Below, one piece after another: positions 39,700-49,833 of a DNA stretch of 64,000 nt. The notes beneath the pieces were generated by a model. The model was given only the letters and a program-made list of their open reading frames with translations, did no database searches and had not been told where the DNA came from. The translations under genes and the position numbers were made by a program. The DNA lies in NCBI RefSeq assembly GCF_000242915.1, contig NZ_AFRZ01000001.1, positions 1,426,001 through 1,490,000 on the forward strand, given 5' to 3'. How positions within the stretch are numbered: position 1 is the first letter of the stretch; each line of letters opens with the position of its first letter. The DNA comes from Sulfurimonas gotlandica GD1. GTDB lineage: Bacteria > Campylobacterota > Campylobacteria > Campylobacterales > Sulfurimonadaceae.

Positions 39700-41646
39700 A
39701 TGAAAAAAACAATCACTTTTTTAGCAAACCTTGGCTTCTGGCCGTTTGTAATCGGATTTACTGTTTTAGCTATTATTTTTTCAGAAATAATGGCGATTAT
39801 TCAAAGTTATTGGCTGACGGGTGAGTTTTTTGATACAAATCTTTTAACGATAAGTTTTATAACTCCTGCGATTGTTGGATTTATTATTTTCGTTTTGATG
39901 GCTTATTTAATATCCCATCTTAAGAATTTAGAAGATTCAAAAGATGAAATTCTATTTCTTCAAAAAGAGACTAAGGATAAACTTCACATTGAAAAAGAAC
40001 GTGCACGTCAGTACCTTGATATTACCGGGACAATGATTGTAGCACTAGATAGAGATGCTAATGTTGTTTTAGCAAACAAAGAAACATGTAAAGCGCTTGG
40101 ATATAAATCAGAAAATGATTTACTAGGGAAAAACTGGTTTAAGGAATCTCTACCGGATTCAGTATATGAAACAGTTAAGGAACTTTTTCAAGATATTATT
40201 GGTGGAAACATCATGCCTTATAAAACATACGAAAATGAACTTCTTTTTATTGATGGAAAAAGCAGGCTAATAGAGTGGAATAATGAGCATATCAAAGACA
40301 TAAATGGAAATATAATAGGTGTACTCTCTTCAGGAAGGGATATCACAGAGTCTAGAAAAGATGAAGAGAAACTTAAAAAAAGTGAAAGTTATCAACGCGC
40401 ACTCTTGGATAGCTTCCCTTTTCTTGTCTGGTTAAAAGATACTCAGAGTAATTTTTTAGCTGTAAACAAATCTTTCGCCAAAGCAGCCGGACTTGATGAC
40501 TCATCAAAGCTTATCGGTAAAAATGATCTAGATTTTTTCCCAAAAGATTTGGCAGATGCTTATCGTGCTGATGATAAAGCAGTTATGGGTACATTGAAAA
40601 AGAAAGAGCTAGAGGAACTCATCGAATATGATGGTGAGAGAAAATGGTTTGAAACATATAAAGCTCCTATTTTGAATAAAGAGGGACATCTCTTTGGCAC
40701 GGTAGGCTTTGCACGAGATACTACTGAATATAAGCAGAACAAAGACAGACTGAAACTATCCGCAAGTGTATTTACATACTCACATGAAGGAATTGTTATC
40801 ACAGATGTTGATAATAATATCGTTGATGTAAATGAAGCATTTATGTCAATAACAGGATACTCTAAAGTTGAAGTGCTTGGTAAGAATCCAAAAATCTTTC
40901 AATCCGGGCGTAATGATGATGACTTCTATAAAAAAATGTGGAAGTGCCTTATGCAAGATGGTTCTTGGCAAGGTGAATTGTGGAATAAAAATAAAGCCGG
41001 AGAAGAGTATGCTGAGCACTTGACGATTAGTGCTGTTTATGATGATAATCAAAAAGTTCAAAACTATGTTGCCATTTTTACGGATATTACAGAGCAAAAA
41101 GCTCAGCAGGAACGACTCGAACATATGGCTCATTATGATATGTTAACAAATCTGCCAAACCGTGTTTTATTTTCTGACAGAATGCATCAAGCGATAGCAC
41201 AAACTGCTAGAAGAGAACAAAAAATAGCTGTTGCATATATCGACCTTGATGGCTTTAAAGAGGTAAATGATAGATATGGACATGATGTTGGAGACAAACT
41301 ACTTATACTCTTAGCGGAGCGTATGAGTAATCTGCTTCGTGAAGGTGATAGCATCTCTCGTGTCGGTGGAGATGAGTTTGTTGCTCTTTTGATTGATATT
41401 TCAGATAAAGAATCTGTTATATCCTTTTTGAAACGTCTGCTTGAAGTCACATCACAAGCAGTTGAGATTGATGATTTATCTCTGAATGTTTCAGCGAGTA
41501 TAGGAGTTACATTTTACCCACAAAAAGAACTCTTAGATGTTGACCAAATCATAAGACAAGCGGACCAGGCTATGTACAGAGCAAAGCTCTCTGGTAAAAA
41601 TTGCTATAATATTTTTGATTTACAAGATTATTTTATAGATGCGTAA
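39700..41646 (+). CDS. Membrane-bound multi-PAS diguanylate cyclase
   Basis: A 648-residue protein that makes c-di-GMP. Two membrane spans (about 12-32 and 48-68) are followed by three PAS domains (about 100-225, 230-345 and 350-465) and a GGDEF domain (about 485-645). The active-site motif is intact (RVGGDEF) and the RxxD inhibitory I-site (REGD) precedes it. There is no EAL domain. PAS ligands cannot be read from the sequence. It is 12 bases upstream of a GAF-histidine kinase gene, so the two are probably co-expressed. Confidence 0.9.
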   Translation: MKKTITFLANLGFWPFVIGFTVLAIIFSEIMAIIQSYWLTGEFFDTNLLTISFITPAIVGFIIFVLMAYLISHLKNLEDSKDEILFLQKETKDKLHIEKERARQYLDITGTMIVALDRDANVVLANKETCKALGYKSENDLLGKNWFKESLPDSVYETVKELFQDIIGGNIMPYKTYENELLFIDGKSRLIEWNNEHIKDINGNIIGVLSSGRDITESRKDEEKLKKSESYQRALLDSFPFLVWLKDTQSNFLAVNKSFAKAAGLDDSSKLIGKNDLDFFPKDLADAYRADDKAVMGTLKKKELEELIEYDGERKWFETYKAPILNKEGHLFGTVGFARDTTEYKQNKDRLKLSASVFTYSHEGIVITDVDNNIVDVNEAFMSITGYSKVEVLGKNPKIFQSGRNDDDFYKKMWKCLMQDGSWQGELWNKNKAGEEYAEHLTISAVYDDNQKVQNYVAIFTDITEQKAQQERLEHMAHYDMLTNLPNRVLFSDRMHQAIAQTARREQKIAVAYIDLDGFKEVNDRYGHDVGDKLLILLAERMSNLLREGDSISRVGGDEFVALLIDISDKESVISFLKRLLEVTSQAVEIDDLSLNVSASIGVTFYPQKELLDVDQIIRQADQAMYRAKLSGKNCYNIFDLQDYFIDA

Positions 41647-41658
41647 AGGAAAAATATA

Positions 41659-42879
41659 ATGCAATATCCAAAGTTTGTAAGTAATAGTAACTTTTACCAT
41701 ATGGACAATTCTAAGAGTGATTTGCAACAGCTAGTGGCTATAGCTGAGAACTTAAAAGCTGTGCATCTCCTTACCGCAAAACATTATGATAGTTTTGAAC
41801 AGCTCATAGCTGACTATCTAAAAAGCGGCATCGAGATATTTCAGATGCAAACAGGAATAGTAAGCCATATCTCTGAAGATAAAAAATATACTGTCAAAGA
41901 TGTTGTAACTGATCTTGAGGTTATACACCCAGGTGATGAGTATGAACTTGAAGGTACTTACTGTCGTGAAGTTTATCAAACAGGTGAGACTATTGGTTTT
42001 CCTCGTGTGGCAGATATAAAAGAGTTAAAAGATCATCCTGTATATGTAAATCTAAAGCTTGAGGCATATCTCTCGGCTCCAATATTTGTAAATGATGAAC
42101 TATATGGAACTTTGAATTTTACATCTTTGATTCCTAGAGAACACGGCTTTTCAGAACATGAAAATGATCTTATATCTATGATGGCTGCATCTATCGGTAA
42201 CTTCATACTTTTACAAGAAAAAGAAGAGAAACTAAAGAAGAAAAATATACGCATTAGTGAGCTTATAGGTTATGTTTCTCATGACTTGAGAAATCCTCTT
42301 GGAAGTATCAATGGGCTCTCAAAGATTGCATTATCAAGAGAGTTAAGTCAAGAAAAAATAAAATCTTTTTTTGAGAGTATTGAGAATACGAGTGCTAGAG
42401 GCTTAGAACTTGTAAACACTATTTTAAATCAGGCCGCTTTGAGTTCCGGAAAAATAACTCTTGAGAAAAGTAACTTTAACCTTTTGAATTTTATCAATGA
42501 TATTTTAGATGCTTTTTCTCTGTTGATTAAAGAGAGGAAATTAAACATTGTTTTAGAGATAGATAGCGACTTAATAGTTTACTCCGATAAAGCAAGAATA
42601 TCTCAAGTCTTTCATAACTTACTAATTAATGCCTTTAAATACTCTGCATCTGACAGTGAGATAAAAGTCAATTGTTATAAAGAAGATAGCCATATCAGAT
42701 GCTATATTTCAAACATCAAAAGCAGTGATGGAGTCGATAGTTTGGATGATGGTATTTATAAATCTATAGGATATGGACTACATATTGTAGAAGATATTTT
42801 ACAGCTTCATGGCACAGAGTTAAAAATAAGTCAAGATGAGAAAAATTATAGTGTATCTTTTGATTTAGAACCTTCTTAA
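41659..42879 (+). CDS. Cytosolic GAF-domain histidine kinase
   Basis: A 406-residue soluble kinase. The GAF domain spans about 20-180 and contains EGTYCREVYQTGE and the FTSLIPREHGFSEHENDLI segment near its end. The H box is SHDLRNPLGS (phospho-His about 209) and the N box is NLLINAFKY. The G boxes are shortened: SSDGVDS and YGLHIVEDIL. No response regulator is adjacent, so the partner is unknown. It is cotranscribed with the PAS-GGDEF cyclase and overlaps the end of the convergent GGDEF gene by 4 bases. Confidence 0.85.
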   Translation: MQYPKFVSNSNFYHMDNSKSDLQQLVAIAENLKAVHLLTAKHYDSFEQLIADYLKSGIEIFQMQTGIVSHISEDKKYTVKDVVTDLEVIHPGDEYELEGTYCREVYQTGETIGFPRVADIKELKDHPVYVNLKLEAYLSAPIFVNDELYGTLNFTSLIPREHGFSEHENDLISMMAASIGNFILLQEKEEKLKKKNIRISELIGYVSHDLRNPLGSINGLSKIALSRELSQEKIKSFFESIENTSARGLELVNTILNQAALSSGKITLEKSNFNLLNFINDILDAFSLLIKERKLNIVLEIDSDLIVYSDKARISQVFHNLLINAFKYSASDSEIKVNCYKEDSHIRCYISNIKSSDGVDSLDDGIYKSIGYGLHIVEDILQLHGTELKISQDEKNYSVSFDLEPS

Positions 42880-43985
42880 TCCAAAAAGTTGCTTCTATTG
42901 CGTCCGGAATTTTTGGATTTGTATAATGCTTGATCGGCTCTTTGAACAATAGAATTAATATCATCATTATCTTTGTTTAGTGTAACACCAATACTTACAG
43001 TTTTTGTGCCAACAGTTTTAAAGTTGTGTCCTTCTACTTTTTTGCGTATATGTTCAGCCAAAGTCATTAAACCATCTTTATCTACTTCCAAAGAGATGAT
43101 GATAAACTCTTCTCCACCCCATCTAATAAGTGTGTCAGTTGAGCGTGTATACTTTTTTAAGATATTTGTAAACTCTACTAAAACATCATCTCCTACCAAG
43201 TGACCATATGTATCGTTGACATTTTTAAAATAGTCTATATCAAGCATCATTAATCCAAAAGAGTGCCCGTATCTCTTAGATTTTTCTAACTCATCTTTAA
43301 CAACTTTATCAGACATTGTACGATTGTAAAGACCTGTAAGCTTATCGGTTATCGCAATTTTTTCAAGTTCTTCTTTTTTTAAAAAGATTGTTTTTTGTGA
43401 TGATTCTAAAAGGTATCCACTTAAAATACCAAAAGAAAGAGCAGCTATCATCCAAAAACTATGCAATACAAAGGCTTCTGTATTCATTGGATAGATCAGA
43501 TAAGCGCTAAGTGTTGCACTGATATATATAAGTAATCCGCTAAGAAGTGCATGAATAAATTTTAAGCCAGAGACAGTAAAAACCCAAAATATTATGAGGT
43601 AAAGCTCAGTCTGATAAGTTGTATATCCTTCAAATTCCGAGACTATTAGCATATTGCCAATAGCCGCTACTATTGGGGCTATTATTAGTAAAAAAGTCAT
43701 TAAGAAGTAACGTATTTTAAAATATGCTAGTAGAGCTATGAGAATTAGTATAGATGGAACTAAGTAAACATGGACTAGTGTTGCCAAAGGTAAAATATCA
43801 GCAGGAATAAAAGACCTTGTTATATATGCAAAGATTAAATACAAAGATGCTGTTAAGATGCTAATTGCTGATATATGTTTTAACCTCGATGGTCTTCTCC
43901 ACTCATTGAAACGTTCTTGAGTCTGTGAGTCCTTAAAGGCAAAAAGATTATAGGAACAAAATATGTATCTGTAGTTTATAGACAT
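42876..43985 (-). CDS. Six-span membrane diguanylate cyclase
   Basis: A 369-residue protein with six membrane spans (about 35-195, MASE-like sensory region), a short linker and a GGDEF domain (about 205-365). The active site is RWGGEEF and the I-site RSTD lies just upstream, so it should be a feedback-inhibited, active cyclase. It is divergent from the tandem HD-GYP gene, with an 18-bp inverted repeat between them, so synthesis and breakdown of c-di-GMP may be set by one switch. Confidence 0.88.
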   Translation of the reverse strand: MSINYRYIFCSYNLFAFKDSQTQERFNEWRRPSRLKHISAISILTASLYLIFAYITRSFIPADILPLATLVHVYLVPSILILIALLAYFKIRYFLMTFLLIIAPIVAAIGNMLIVSEFEGYTTYQTELYLIIFWVFTVSGLKFIHALLSGLLIYISATLSAYLIYPMNTEAFVLHSFWMIAALSFGILSGYLLESSQKTIFLKKEELEKIAITDKLTGLYNRTMSDKVVKDELEKSKRYGHSFGLMMLDIDYFKNVNDTYGHLVGDDVLVEFTNILKKYTRSTDTLIRWGGEEFIIISLEVDKDGLMTLAEHIRKKVEGHNFKTVGTKTVSIGVTLNKDNDDINSIVQRADQALYKSKNSGRNRSNFLD

Positions 43986-44090
43986 TTATTACTTCTTAAT
44001 TATAAATATTTTAAATTATACAGCATTATATATTCCATAGTTATATTATGTTCTTAACTAAATATGTTATAAGAAATATTTATGATTACT

Positions 44091-44108
44091 TGTGATAAAA
44101 TTATCACA
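44091..44108. promoter_or_regulatory. Inverted repeat upstream of the HD-GYP gene
   Basis: TGTGATAA-AA-TTATCACA, a perfect 8-bp inverted repeat with 2-bp spacing, 20 bases upstream of the HD-GYP start and in the divergent region shared with the cyclase gene. It resembles a CRP half-site (TGTGA) but the spacing is 8 and not 6, so the regulator is unknown. Confidence 0.45.
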
Positions 44109-44128
44109 TTAATTTACAAGGACAATAT

Positions 44129-45352
44129 ATGAAGTTTAATCTAAATTCTTTTTTACTGGCTACATCAACTGCATTAGATCACGCGGAAGAAGAGATTATG
44201 CACATAACAACACACCATAGTAAGCGTTGTGCATATATCTCTCTGCGTATCGGTATAGAACTTGGCTTAAGTGAAGAAGAGTGCTTTGACTTATGCTCTC
44301 TTGCTCTGATGCATGATAATGGTGTCACTCAAGCTTTCTATAATCAAAATTGGTTAGAAGCAGGAGAAAAAAAGAGTCTTGAAATCATGGAAAAATTGGT
44401 TGATCATTGTAAAATAGGTGAAAAAAATGTTAGAAATTTTCCATTTTTAACATCGCCAAAAAATGTAATCTTATATCATCATGAGTACTTGAATGGTAGT
44501 GGACTTTATGGTTTAGAAGAAGGTGATATCCCTATCATGTCTCAAGTAATCTGTTTTGCAGATGACATTGATATGAAGTTTGATTTACTGGATTCTAGTA
44601 TTACGGCACTAAATGGGATTAATACATACGCTAAAGAGAACAAAGGTAATCTTTACCATGAAGAGATAGTAGAAGCGTTTTTAAGACTTAGTAGTAAGAT
44701 ATCTTTTTGGCGTGATTTAAATGATGAAAATATTTTAAATTCTGTTGAAAGATATCTTCCTGTTATTGATTCTACGATTGAGCTAAAAGATTTACTAAGC
44801 ATCTCCTCTGTTTTCTCAAATATAATAGATTCTAAATCTAAATTTACAGCACTACACTCAAATGAACTCACGTCAAAAGCTAAAATGGTTACTGAGTACT
44901 TTGGGTGGGATGAGCGCAAGAGTGTATTTTTTCAAGTAGCTGCAAACCTTCATGATATTGGAAAGCTTAGTACACCGAGATCTATTTTAGAAAAGAATGG
45001 TCCATTAAGCAAAAGTGAGTTTGAAATAGTAAAAGAACACGCTTATTTAGCACACATGATTTTAAAAGCTATTGATGGGTTTGAACAGATACATGAGTGG
45101 GCTTCTGCACATCATGAGAGAAATGACGGAAGCGGATACCCTTTTGGCATGAAAGAGGAAGAGCTTAGTTTTGAAGCTAAAATACTTGCCTGTCTTGACA
45201 TGTATCAGGCTCTTGTAGAAACAAGACCATATAGAGCAGCTATGTCACATGAGAATGCTATGATAGTAATATATGAACAAGTTCCTAGGAACTTGTTTGA
45301 AGAAGCGATAGTTGATTTGATAGCTGAGATATTCGCAGCGGAAGCGGCTTAA
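44129..45352 (+). CDS. Tandem HD-GYP-domain protein (putative c-di-GMP phosphodiesterase)
   Basis: A 407-residue soluble protein with two HD-GYP-like halves. The N-terminal half (about 15-180) has MHDNG and HHEYLNGSGLYG, a degenerate version of the active-site HD and HHERxDGxGYP motifs. The C-terminal half (about 240-400) has NLHDIGKLSTP and HHERNDGSGYPFG, fully conserved, so it should cleave c-di-GMP to GMP. No receiver or GAF domain precedes it. It is flanked by a divergent cyclase gene and overlaps the end of the convergent fapA gene by 4 bases. Confidence 0.87.
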   Translation: MKFNLNSFLLATSTALDHAEEEIMHITTHHSKRCAYISLRIGIELGLSEEECFDLCSLALMHDNGVTQAFYNQNWLEAGEKKSLEIMEKLVDHCKIGEKNVRNFPFLTSPKNVILYHHEYLNGSGLYGLEEGDIPIMSQVICFADDIDMKFDLLDSSITALNGINTYAKENKGNLYHEEIVEAFLRLSSKISFWRDLNDENILNSVERYLPVIDSTIELKDLLSISSVFSNIIDSKSKFTALHSNELTSKAKMVTEYFGWDERKSVFFQVAANLHDIGKLSTPRSILEKNGPLSKSEFEIVKEHAYLAHMILKAIDGFEQIHEWASAHHERNDGSGYPFGMKEEELSFEAKILACLDMYQALVETRPYRAAMSHENAMIVIYEQVPRNLFEEAIVDLIAEIFAAEAA

Positions 45353-47202
45353 CTAAGATTGACTATCTTCAAGATGCCGTCTTCATCTTCTTCAAGCTTG
45401 AATACTTTTTTGTTCATACTTTCATTTGTATTTAGCTCTATCTCTCTTTGAGGGTTGCTTAGTCTGTATGTAATATGGTTATAGCCTCGCAGTGATTCAC
45501 TTAGTGTGATTTTTGCATCAAAGATATCAGGACCACGGCTAACTAGCTTCTGTTTTAGTTTGTTGTACTGTTCTTTTTTATATTCAACATTCTCTTTTTG
45601 CTTTTTATAATGAACCTTCATGATTTTACACATCTTAAAGTTTTTAATCAGTGCAGCAGAGATCTCTTCACCTGCATTTTTACTTTTAATAATCGCTGCT
45701 TTTATTTTTTCGCATGGTTCTAAATTATTTTTTAATTTTAGTGTAGTGGCTTTAAATGTTTCTAGCAATTCTTTGAGTTCTTCTTCTATTTTTTTGAAGT
45801 AAGCTTTGTCATCTGCCTTATTGGCATTAAATCCGCTGTCAACTGAAGGATCTAATATAAATTTGTTCTCTTCACCTCTTACTTTTTGTATTTGAATATA
45901 CTCAGATGCTTCCATTGTAACATGTGATCCTAGAGTCTCTATCTGGATAGTTTTTGCTTTAATCTTTCCACGAACTGCATTTTTAATTATTGCAATATCA
46001 GCAATGATCTCACCACCCTCTAAAGTCTCAACTTCGACTTTTCGAGCTATTATTTTACCTCTATGAAGGCTAATATTAGCATTCACACATTTTATGAATG
46101 ATTCATCATGAGTCTGACCGTCAATTAAGACATCCCGTGCTTCTATCTCGGTATTAGGGCCTATACTTCCTTTTACGGATAGTTTTTGTACCTTTACGCG
46201 CATTCCTTCTTCTACAGCATCTTCTAGTGGGTCATCTTTGATTACATTTATGGATATTTCAGAGTTTAAATCAGAGTTAATAGTACCTGTAGTTTTAAAA
46301 GATATCTCATCTACATCGATGCTGTTTGATACATCGTACTGGTTTCCTTTTTTGACAAGGTAACCACTTTTATTGGATAAATATTTTATATTTTCATAAC
46401 TGTCTTGAACTTCAATGCCACCTTCAACTGTGAAGGTTGGTTTTGCATCTAGGTTTACAGTCTCAACTTCGATAATTTTCCCTCTACAAGTTCTACCATG
46501 TTTTCCTTGCTGAGGTTTTATAAATTCAAATAATTCTTCGCCTTCTACACAGCTTAGTAAAAAACCTCTGTTGGAGTAATCAACTCTTCCCTCACTATCT
46601 TCAGCACCGATGTCATTATTTTCTTCAATGGTCATAAAAACTTCTGAGTTTATTGACTCTATAGAATTAACACCTTGAGCAACAAGTATTCTTTTATCTT
46701 CTTTAAATGTTATTGATTTGATCTGTTTGATGACGTCTACAAACTGTCTAATGGTATCTTCATAATCTGCATCAAACAGATAAAGCATGATATTTGATCT
46801 TAGTTTTTGCTCATCAATATAGTCTAAAAATTCATCATATAAGTCATCATAATAGTTTAGTATTGAGCCTTTTTTTATTACGAAATATGCAAGAGAGTCA
46901 TTTTCTTCAAACTCTATTTTAGCAATCATTTTCTCAAATGGGTAACCCTTGTAGTAAGGTTTTACCGTTATATCGTACTGTTGTTCAAACTCTATCGTAT
47001 TGTCCCTTAGTGAAGCTTCTGAAGCGTATTTGCTAAGTTCATGATTCTGTATCTCAACAAGATTCGCGTTAGCATCTTTATAAAAAGTTTCAACACCGTT
47101 TATTTCTATGTAGATTCTAGAGATAGGTATGGAGTTTTGTGCTGCAATTCGCAGTAGTTCTCTTGCAACATTATTTGTAACGACATCAACAGGTTTCTGC
47201 AT
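45349..47202 (-). CDS. fapA: FapA / DUF342-family protein
   Basis: A 617-residue soluble protein. The central region (about 230-460) is a right-handed beta-helix-like stack typical of FapA/DUF342, with the QQGKHGRTCRGKII segment and SVKGSIGPNTEIEARDVLIDG, then KARTVEVETL-type rungs. A C-terminal coiled coil (about 470-570) follows. Family members of Vibrio and Shewanella control polar flagellum or pilus polarity; the specific role here is unknown. It is flanked by c-di-GMP genes, which fits a link to motility control. The ATG has an AAGGG site. Confidence 0.82.
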   Translation of the reverse strand: MQKPVDVVTNNVARELLRIAAQNSIPISRIYIEINGVETFYKDANANLVEIQNHELSKYASEASLRDNTIEFEQQYDITVKPYYKGYPFEKMIAKIEFEENDSLAYFVIKKGSILNYYDDLYDEFLDYIDEQKLRSNIMLYLFDADYEDTIRQFVDVIKQIKSITFKEDKRILVAQGVNSIESINSEVFMTIEENNDIGAEDSEGRVDYSNRGFLLSCVEGEELFEFIKPQQGKHGRTCRGKIIEVETVNLDAKPTFTVEGGIEVQDSYENIKYLSNKSGYLVKKGNQYDVSNSIDVDEISFKTTGTINSDLNSEISINVIKDDPLEDAVEEGMRVKVQKLSVKGSIGPNTEIEARDVLIDGQTHDESFIKCVNANISLHRGKIIARKVEVETLEGGEIIADIAIIKNAVRGKIKAKTIQIETLGSHVTMEASEYIQIQKVRGEENKFILDPSVDSGFNANKADDKAYFKKIEEELKELLETFKATTLKLKNNLEPCEKIKAAIIKSKNAGEEISAALIKNFKMCKIMKVHYKKQKENVEYKKEQYNKLKQKLVSRGPDIFDAKITLSESLRGYNHITYRLSNPQREIELNTNESMNKKVFKLEEDEDGILKIVNLS

Positions 47203-47366
47203 ACCCCAACCCTTTTCTTAAAAAAATTATTGTTTAAAATATAAAAATTAGAATTTATTATACTCTATAATCGACAAAAAGCAAGATTTGTGTAATAATT
47301 GGAGTTTAAATGTCTTATAAATATGATAAGATATAATCATAAAAAATAATATTTTAGAGGTGTGTA

Positions 47367-48260
47367 ATGACTAGTGATGACAGGATAGATATACATAAAG
47401 ATTTGTCTGGGAGTTTAAAATCAAACTTGGATGTACACCTTAAAAAAATAATAGCACTATTTAAAGTTATTGTATGTAACCATAAAATAGATGATTTAGA
47501 AAAAATGATTAAGCTCCATTCATACTCTAACTGCGAAATAACACATATGTTAAATGCAATTTTAGATTCTAAAGTGAAAAACATAGATGATAAAAAAGAG
47601 AAGATTTTAGAGTTTGAAAACCTACATGAACGTTTGCATCAGTTACAAGAGCGCGTACTGGTAGAGTATAAAAACAATGGTTTAGTAAGTGAAAATACAT
47701 ATGAGGACTTTGCAGTTGTCGAGTTTCAGTTTATACAAAAATTAACTGCTTTAGTAATTGAGAGTGAGAATTATGAGAAGAACTTTGATGGTCTGACTAA
47801 TATATTTAACCGTAAATATTTTTTCGAAAAAGTTGAGTATGACTTTTCAAAAGCAAGACGCACAAGAACTGACTTTACTATAGTTATGGCTGATATTGAT
47901 CACTTTAAACAGATTAATGACAAATATGGACATCAGGTAGGTGACGAAGTTTTAGTAGAGATAAGTAAGCTTTTTGTAGAACATATAAGGGCATACGATA
48001 TTGTTGCTAGATATGGAGGAGAAGAGTTTGTTTTCTTCATTTACTCAGATGCCAAAGAGACAATGACGATTTTTAAAAGAATAGAAAAGATGTTACAAGA
48101 TCAGATATTTGAAATTTATAATCATAAAATAGAGCTAAAGTGCTCTTTTGGTATGGCACAAGACAGAGATAAGCTTAGCATATATGAGTTAGTCTCTCTT
48201 GCCGACAAAGCACTTTATGAAGCAAAAAAATTAGGTAGAAATCAGATAGTTATAGTTTAG
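47367..48260 (+). CDS. Soluble diguanylate cyclase with N-terminal helical domain
   Basis: A 297-residue cytosolic protein. The first 130 residues are helical, without a recognised sensor domain. The GGDEF domain (about 140-295) has an intact RYGGEEF site and a RAYD I-site, so it should make c-di-GMP under product control. It is single, with a GAGGTG site before the ATG, and convergent with the MscS gene. Confidence 0.88.
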   Translation: MTSDDRIDIHKDLSGSLKSNLDVHLKKIIALFKVIVCNHKIDDLEKMIKLHSYSNCEITHMLNAILDSKVKNIDDKKEKILEFENLHERLHQLQERVLVEYKNNGLVSENTYEDFAVVEFQFIQKLTALVIESENYEKNFDGLTNIFNRKYFFEKVEYDFSKARRTRTDFTIVMADIDHFKQINDKYGHQVGDEVLVEISKLFVEHIRAYDIVARYGGEEFVFFIYSDAKETMTIFKRIEKMLQDQIFEIYNHKIELKCSFGMAQDRDKLSIYELVSLADKALYEAKKLGRNQIVIV

Positions 48261-48271
48261 TGTGTAGTGAT

Positions 48272-49708
48272 TTATTCTTTTACATAAAACTTAATGTTTT
48301 CTTCTTGAAATCTGCGTACAATTTTCTGGCTTAATTGTGATTTGAATTCCATTATTTGGTGATATGGTGTTACATACCAAATATACAATATAAAGCATGG
48401 TTCTGTTGCATCTGGGACTAAATGTATGCGTGGTCTAAAATCTCTACTGCGCATGTCGTATCGCTTTTTTAAACTAATGAATTGTTTAGATGCAACTTCC
48501 ATGTAGCGCTCAGTATTTTCTAAAGTAATCTCAGAGGCTATCTCCTCAACTTTTTGAGTGTCTGCTGAAAAAGCTATTCTAAATTCTATTAAATCATAAA
48601 TTGTTTTCATCTTGTCATGAGTATAGTTATATACATAGTTGTTTACAAAATAGTTGTTTGGTATAAATATTACTCTTCCGGCTCGCTTTAACTGTAGCGA
48701 TGTAGTGTTGTTAATGCTTTCATAAAGTGTGACCTTAAAAGGTGAAATATCAATTACTTCGCCGATTACTTGCTGATTATTTACACTTATAAGAATCCTG
48801 TCGCCCTGTTTTATAAAATCACCAAAAGAGAGATGAAGCCATGCAACAATACTTTGAAGATATTCTTTCATAGAAATTGTAATTGCTGCGGCAATAAAAC
48901 CTATTAGTGTAGCTGCATAGATAATATTATTTATATTAAATACAATAATCACAAGTAGTAAAATTAGAAAAAAGGTAATATTTAAAATCTTCTTGATTTT
49001 AAAAAGCCGATCTTCATTTTCTATACGTTTTGTGATGAAATATTTTACCACATGAAACAAGATAAATATAAAAAACAGAATCCCTAGATTTAAAACAATT
49101 CTAGGTAAGCGTGTTCTCTCATAGCTTTTTAATTCATGTGCATAAAGTTCTTTCATGTGCTTAATTACTTCAGCTTTGTGATCTAAGAGACCTTCTGCAC
49201 TACTAAAAAAATCTATAGCCATTTTTAATTGATACTCTTTTGCAGTATCTTTTTGTTCTTGTTTATTAATAAGTAACAGTTCATTATTGAGATGCTCAAG
49301 AGCCCTCGTGTAATCTTGTTGTAAAAGAGTTAATTTTTTAGTTTGTATAGCAAAATTACTTTTTTGATTAGTAAATAAATATTCTACGATGTTTATTTCT
49401 TTTGCCTCATTGCCAGTTGTTATTTTTTCAAGCATAGTGTCAAATGACTGTGGCAGTTCATCAAGTATTTTCTTTTTACTTGTTTGAAGCTTTAGGAGTT
49501 GAGTAAGTTCAACCTTGTTTTTGCCGATAGCTTTTTTTACTATATTTTCTAATAATTTTATTTCATCATCGAGTGCCTGTGCTCTAAGTGAATTAGCGTA
49601 AATCTGAAGCCAACTATTATTGTCTTTTTCAAGATAGCTAAAGTCATCTGCAAAAGATATAGCTGTTAGTAAAAAAAAACTAACTACGTAACCAAGTATA
49701 AACTTCAT
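48272..49708 (-). CDS. MscS-family mechanosensitive channel
   Basis: A 478-residue protein with a signal peptide (1-20), a periplasmic coiled-coil domain (about 25-190), four to five membrane spans and an MscS core. The pore helix region reads LIGFIAAAITISMKEYLQSIVAWLHL, followed by the beta domain GDFIKQGDRILISV and the cytosolic cage domain. MscS-type channels release solutes on osmotic downshock. The long periplasmic segment is like YbdG/MscK-related members. The gene is single and divergent from the rim operon. Confidence 0.87.
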   Translation of the reverse strand: MKFILGYVVSFFLLTAISFADDFSYLEKDNNSWLQIYANSLRAQALDDEIKLLENIVKKAIGKNKVELTQLLKLQTSKKKILDELPQSFDTMLEKITTGNEAKEINIVEYLFTNQKSNFAIQTKKLTLLQQDYTRALEHLNNELLLINKQEQKDTAKEYQLKMAIDFFSSAEGLLDHKAEVIKHMKELYAHELKSYERTRLPRIVLNLGILFFIFILFHVVKYFITKRIENEDRLFKIKKILNITFFLILLLVIIVFNINNIIYAATLIGFIAAAITISMKEYLQSIVAWLHLSFGDFIKQGDRILISVNNQQVIGEVIDISPFKVTLYESINNTTSLQLKRAGRVIFIPNNYFVNNYVYNYTHDKMKTIYDLIEFRIAFSADTQKVEEIASEITLENTERYMEVASKQFISLKKRYDMRSRDFRPRIHLVPDATEPCFILYIWYVTPYHQIMEFKSQLSQKIVRRFQEENIKFYVKE

Positions 49709-49833
49709 AATAGCTCCATATAAATAATAATTTATATATTATTATACAATCAATTGATGAAAATATTAACCAATTAGAATGTAAATAATAGTTGTAAACA
49801 ATGATATAATTAGTAATATTAATGGAGTGAATA

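Noticed and set aside
44091-44108. Calling the TGTGATAA repeat a CRP site
   Set aside because: The spacing between TGTGA and TCACA is 8 and not 6, so only a generic operator is claimed.
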